Shown here: one piece after another, positions 13,519 to 13,638 of the stretch
Layout of the letters: each line of letters opens with the position of its first letter
How positions within the stretch are numbered: the first letter of the stretch is position 1
Assembly: GCA_964369445.1 (NCBI GenBank)
Contig: CAYJFU010000056.1
Coordinates: 1 to 13,638 of the forward strand
Direction of reading: 5' to 3'
DNA: 13,638 nt
Origin: CAYJBH01 sp964369445
GTDB lineage: Bacteria; Bacillota; Clostridia; Oscillospirales; Ruminococcaceae
Notes under the pieces: model-generated
Database searches by the model: none
Told to the model about the DNA's origin: nothing
Seen by the model: only the letters and a program-made list of their open reading frames with translations
Position numbers and translations under genes: made by a program

Positions 13519-13638
13519 AAAAAAGAATTTTTTTGTACATGAGCGCATTGTCACTGCTGTCGGTGCTGATACTGTGCGGACTGGTGTTTTTTTTGTTTGC
13601 ACTCAGGACACCACAAAAAATAGAGGATGAACTGCGCA
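13515..13638 (+). CDS. phoR: Sensor histidine kinase PhoR-type, N-terminal fragment
   Basis: Only about 41 codons lie inside the window. A GTG at 13515 overlaps the regulator stop by 4 nt (GTGA), with GGAGG at 13506-13510 a short 4 nt upstream. The frame reads MKKRIFLYMSALSLLSVLIL and continues through a hydrophobic segment to a charged QKIEDELR, the expected N-terminal membrane helix and start of the sensor region. No kinase motif is reached, so the identity rests on its place directly after the PhoP-type gene. The ATG at 13539 is a possible but RBS-less alternative start that would cut into the basic leader. Confidence 0.75.
   Translation, partial: MKKRIFLYMSALSLLSVLILCGLVFFLFALRTPQKIEDELR

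Overview
The window looks like a chromosomal segment from a monoderm, probably spore-forming member of the Clostridia (Bacillota). Three things point there: a CotF-type coat protein gene, a lipoprotein PstS followed by pstC-pstA-pstB-phoU and a PhoP/PhoR-type two-component pair, and purine-rich Shine-Dalgarno sequences before almost every gene. Base composition is moderate, with frequent ATA isoleucine codons. No tRNA, rRNA, CRISPR array, transposase or phage gene is visible. The assignment below class level is not resolvable from this sequence alone.

Region 1 (1-5490) is a surface-glycan cluster. It holds the 3' part of an AlgI-like MBOAT O-acyltransferase, a membrane-anchored SGNH-type protein (best start a TTG at 1284), a membrane-bound FlaA1/WbpM/PglF-type UDP-GlcNAc 4,6-dehydratase-like enzyme, a small PglC-like phosphoglycosyltransferase and a CPBP-family membrane protease. 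The last four genes are spaced by -4 to +3 nt. The likely theme is to make a 4-keto-6-deoxy amino sugar nucleotide, put a sugar phosphate on undecaprenyl phosphate, and O-acylate the exported polymer.

Region 2 (5430-7855) holds tadA (overlapping the protease gene by 61 nt), a FabG-like SDR and an unrecognised polytopic membrane protein with a very Lys-rich C-terminal tail. The tail gene converges on a CotF-like gene on the minus strand (7979-8455), and a perfect 22-bp hairpin lies between them.

Region 3 (8456-8868) is a 413-nt non-coding divergent region. It contains several small inverted repeats and, next to pstS, a cluster of TTTTACA-like repeats that resembles a PhoP-binding region upstream of a -10 element.

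Region 4 (8869-13638) is the phosphate regulon: pstS, pstC, pstA, pstB, phoU, a response regulator and the start of its histidine kinase. PstS is the most unusual protein in the window. Its two halves are in the reverse order relative to E. coli PstS, which is a circular permutation. PstSCAB would import phosphate, PhoU would couple transport status to the kinase, and the phosphorylated regulator would bind the repeats before pstS, closing an autoregulatory loop.
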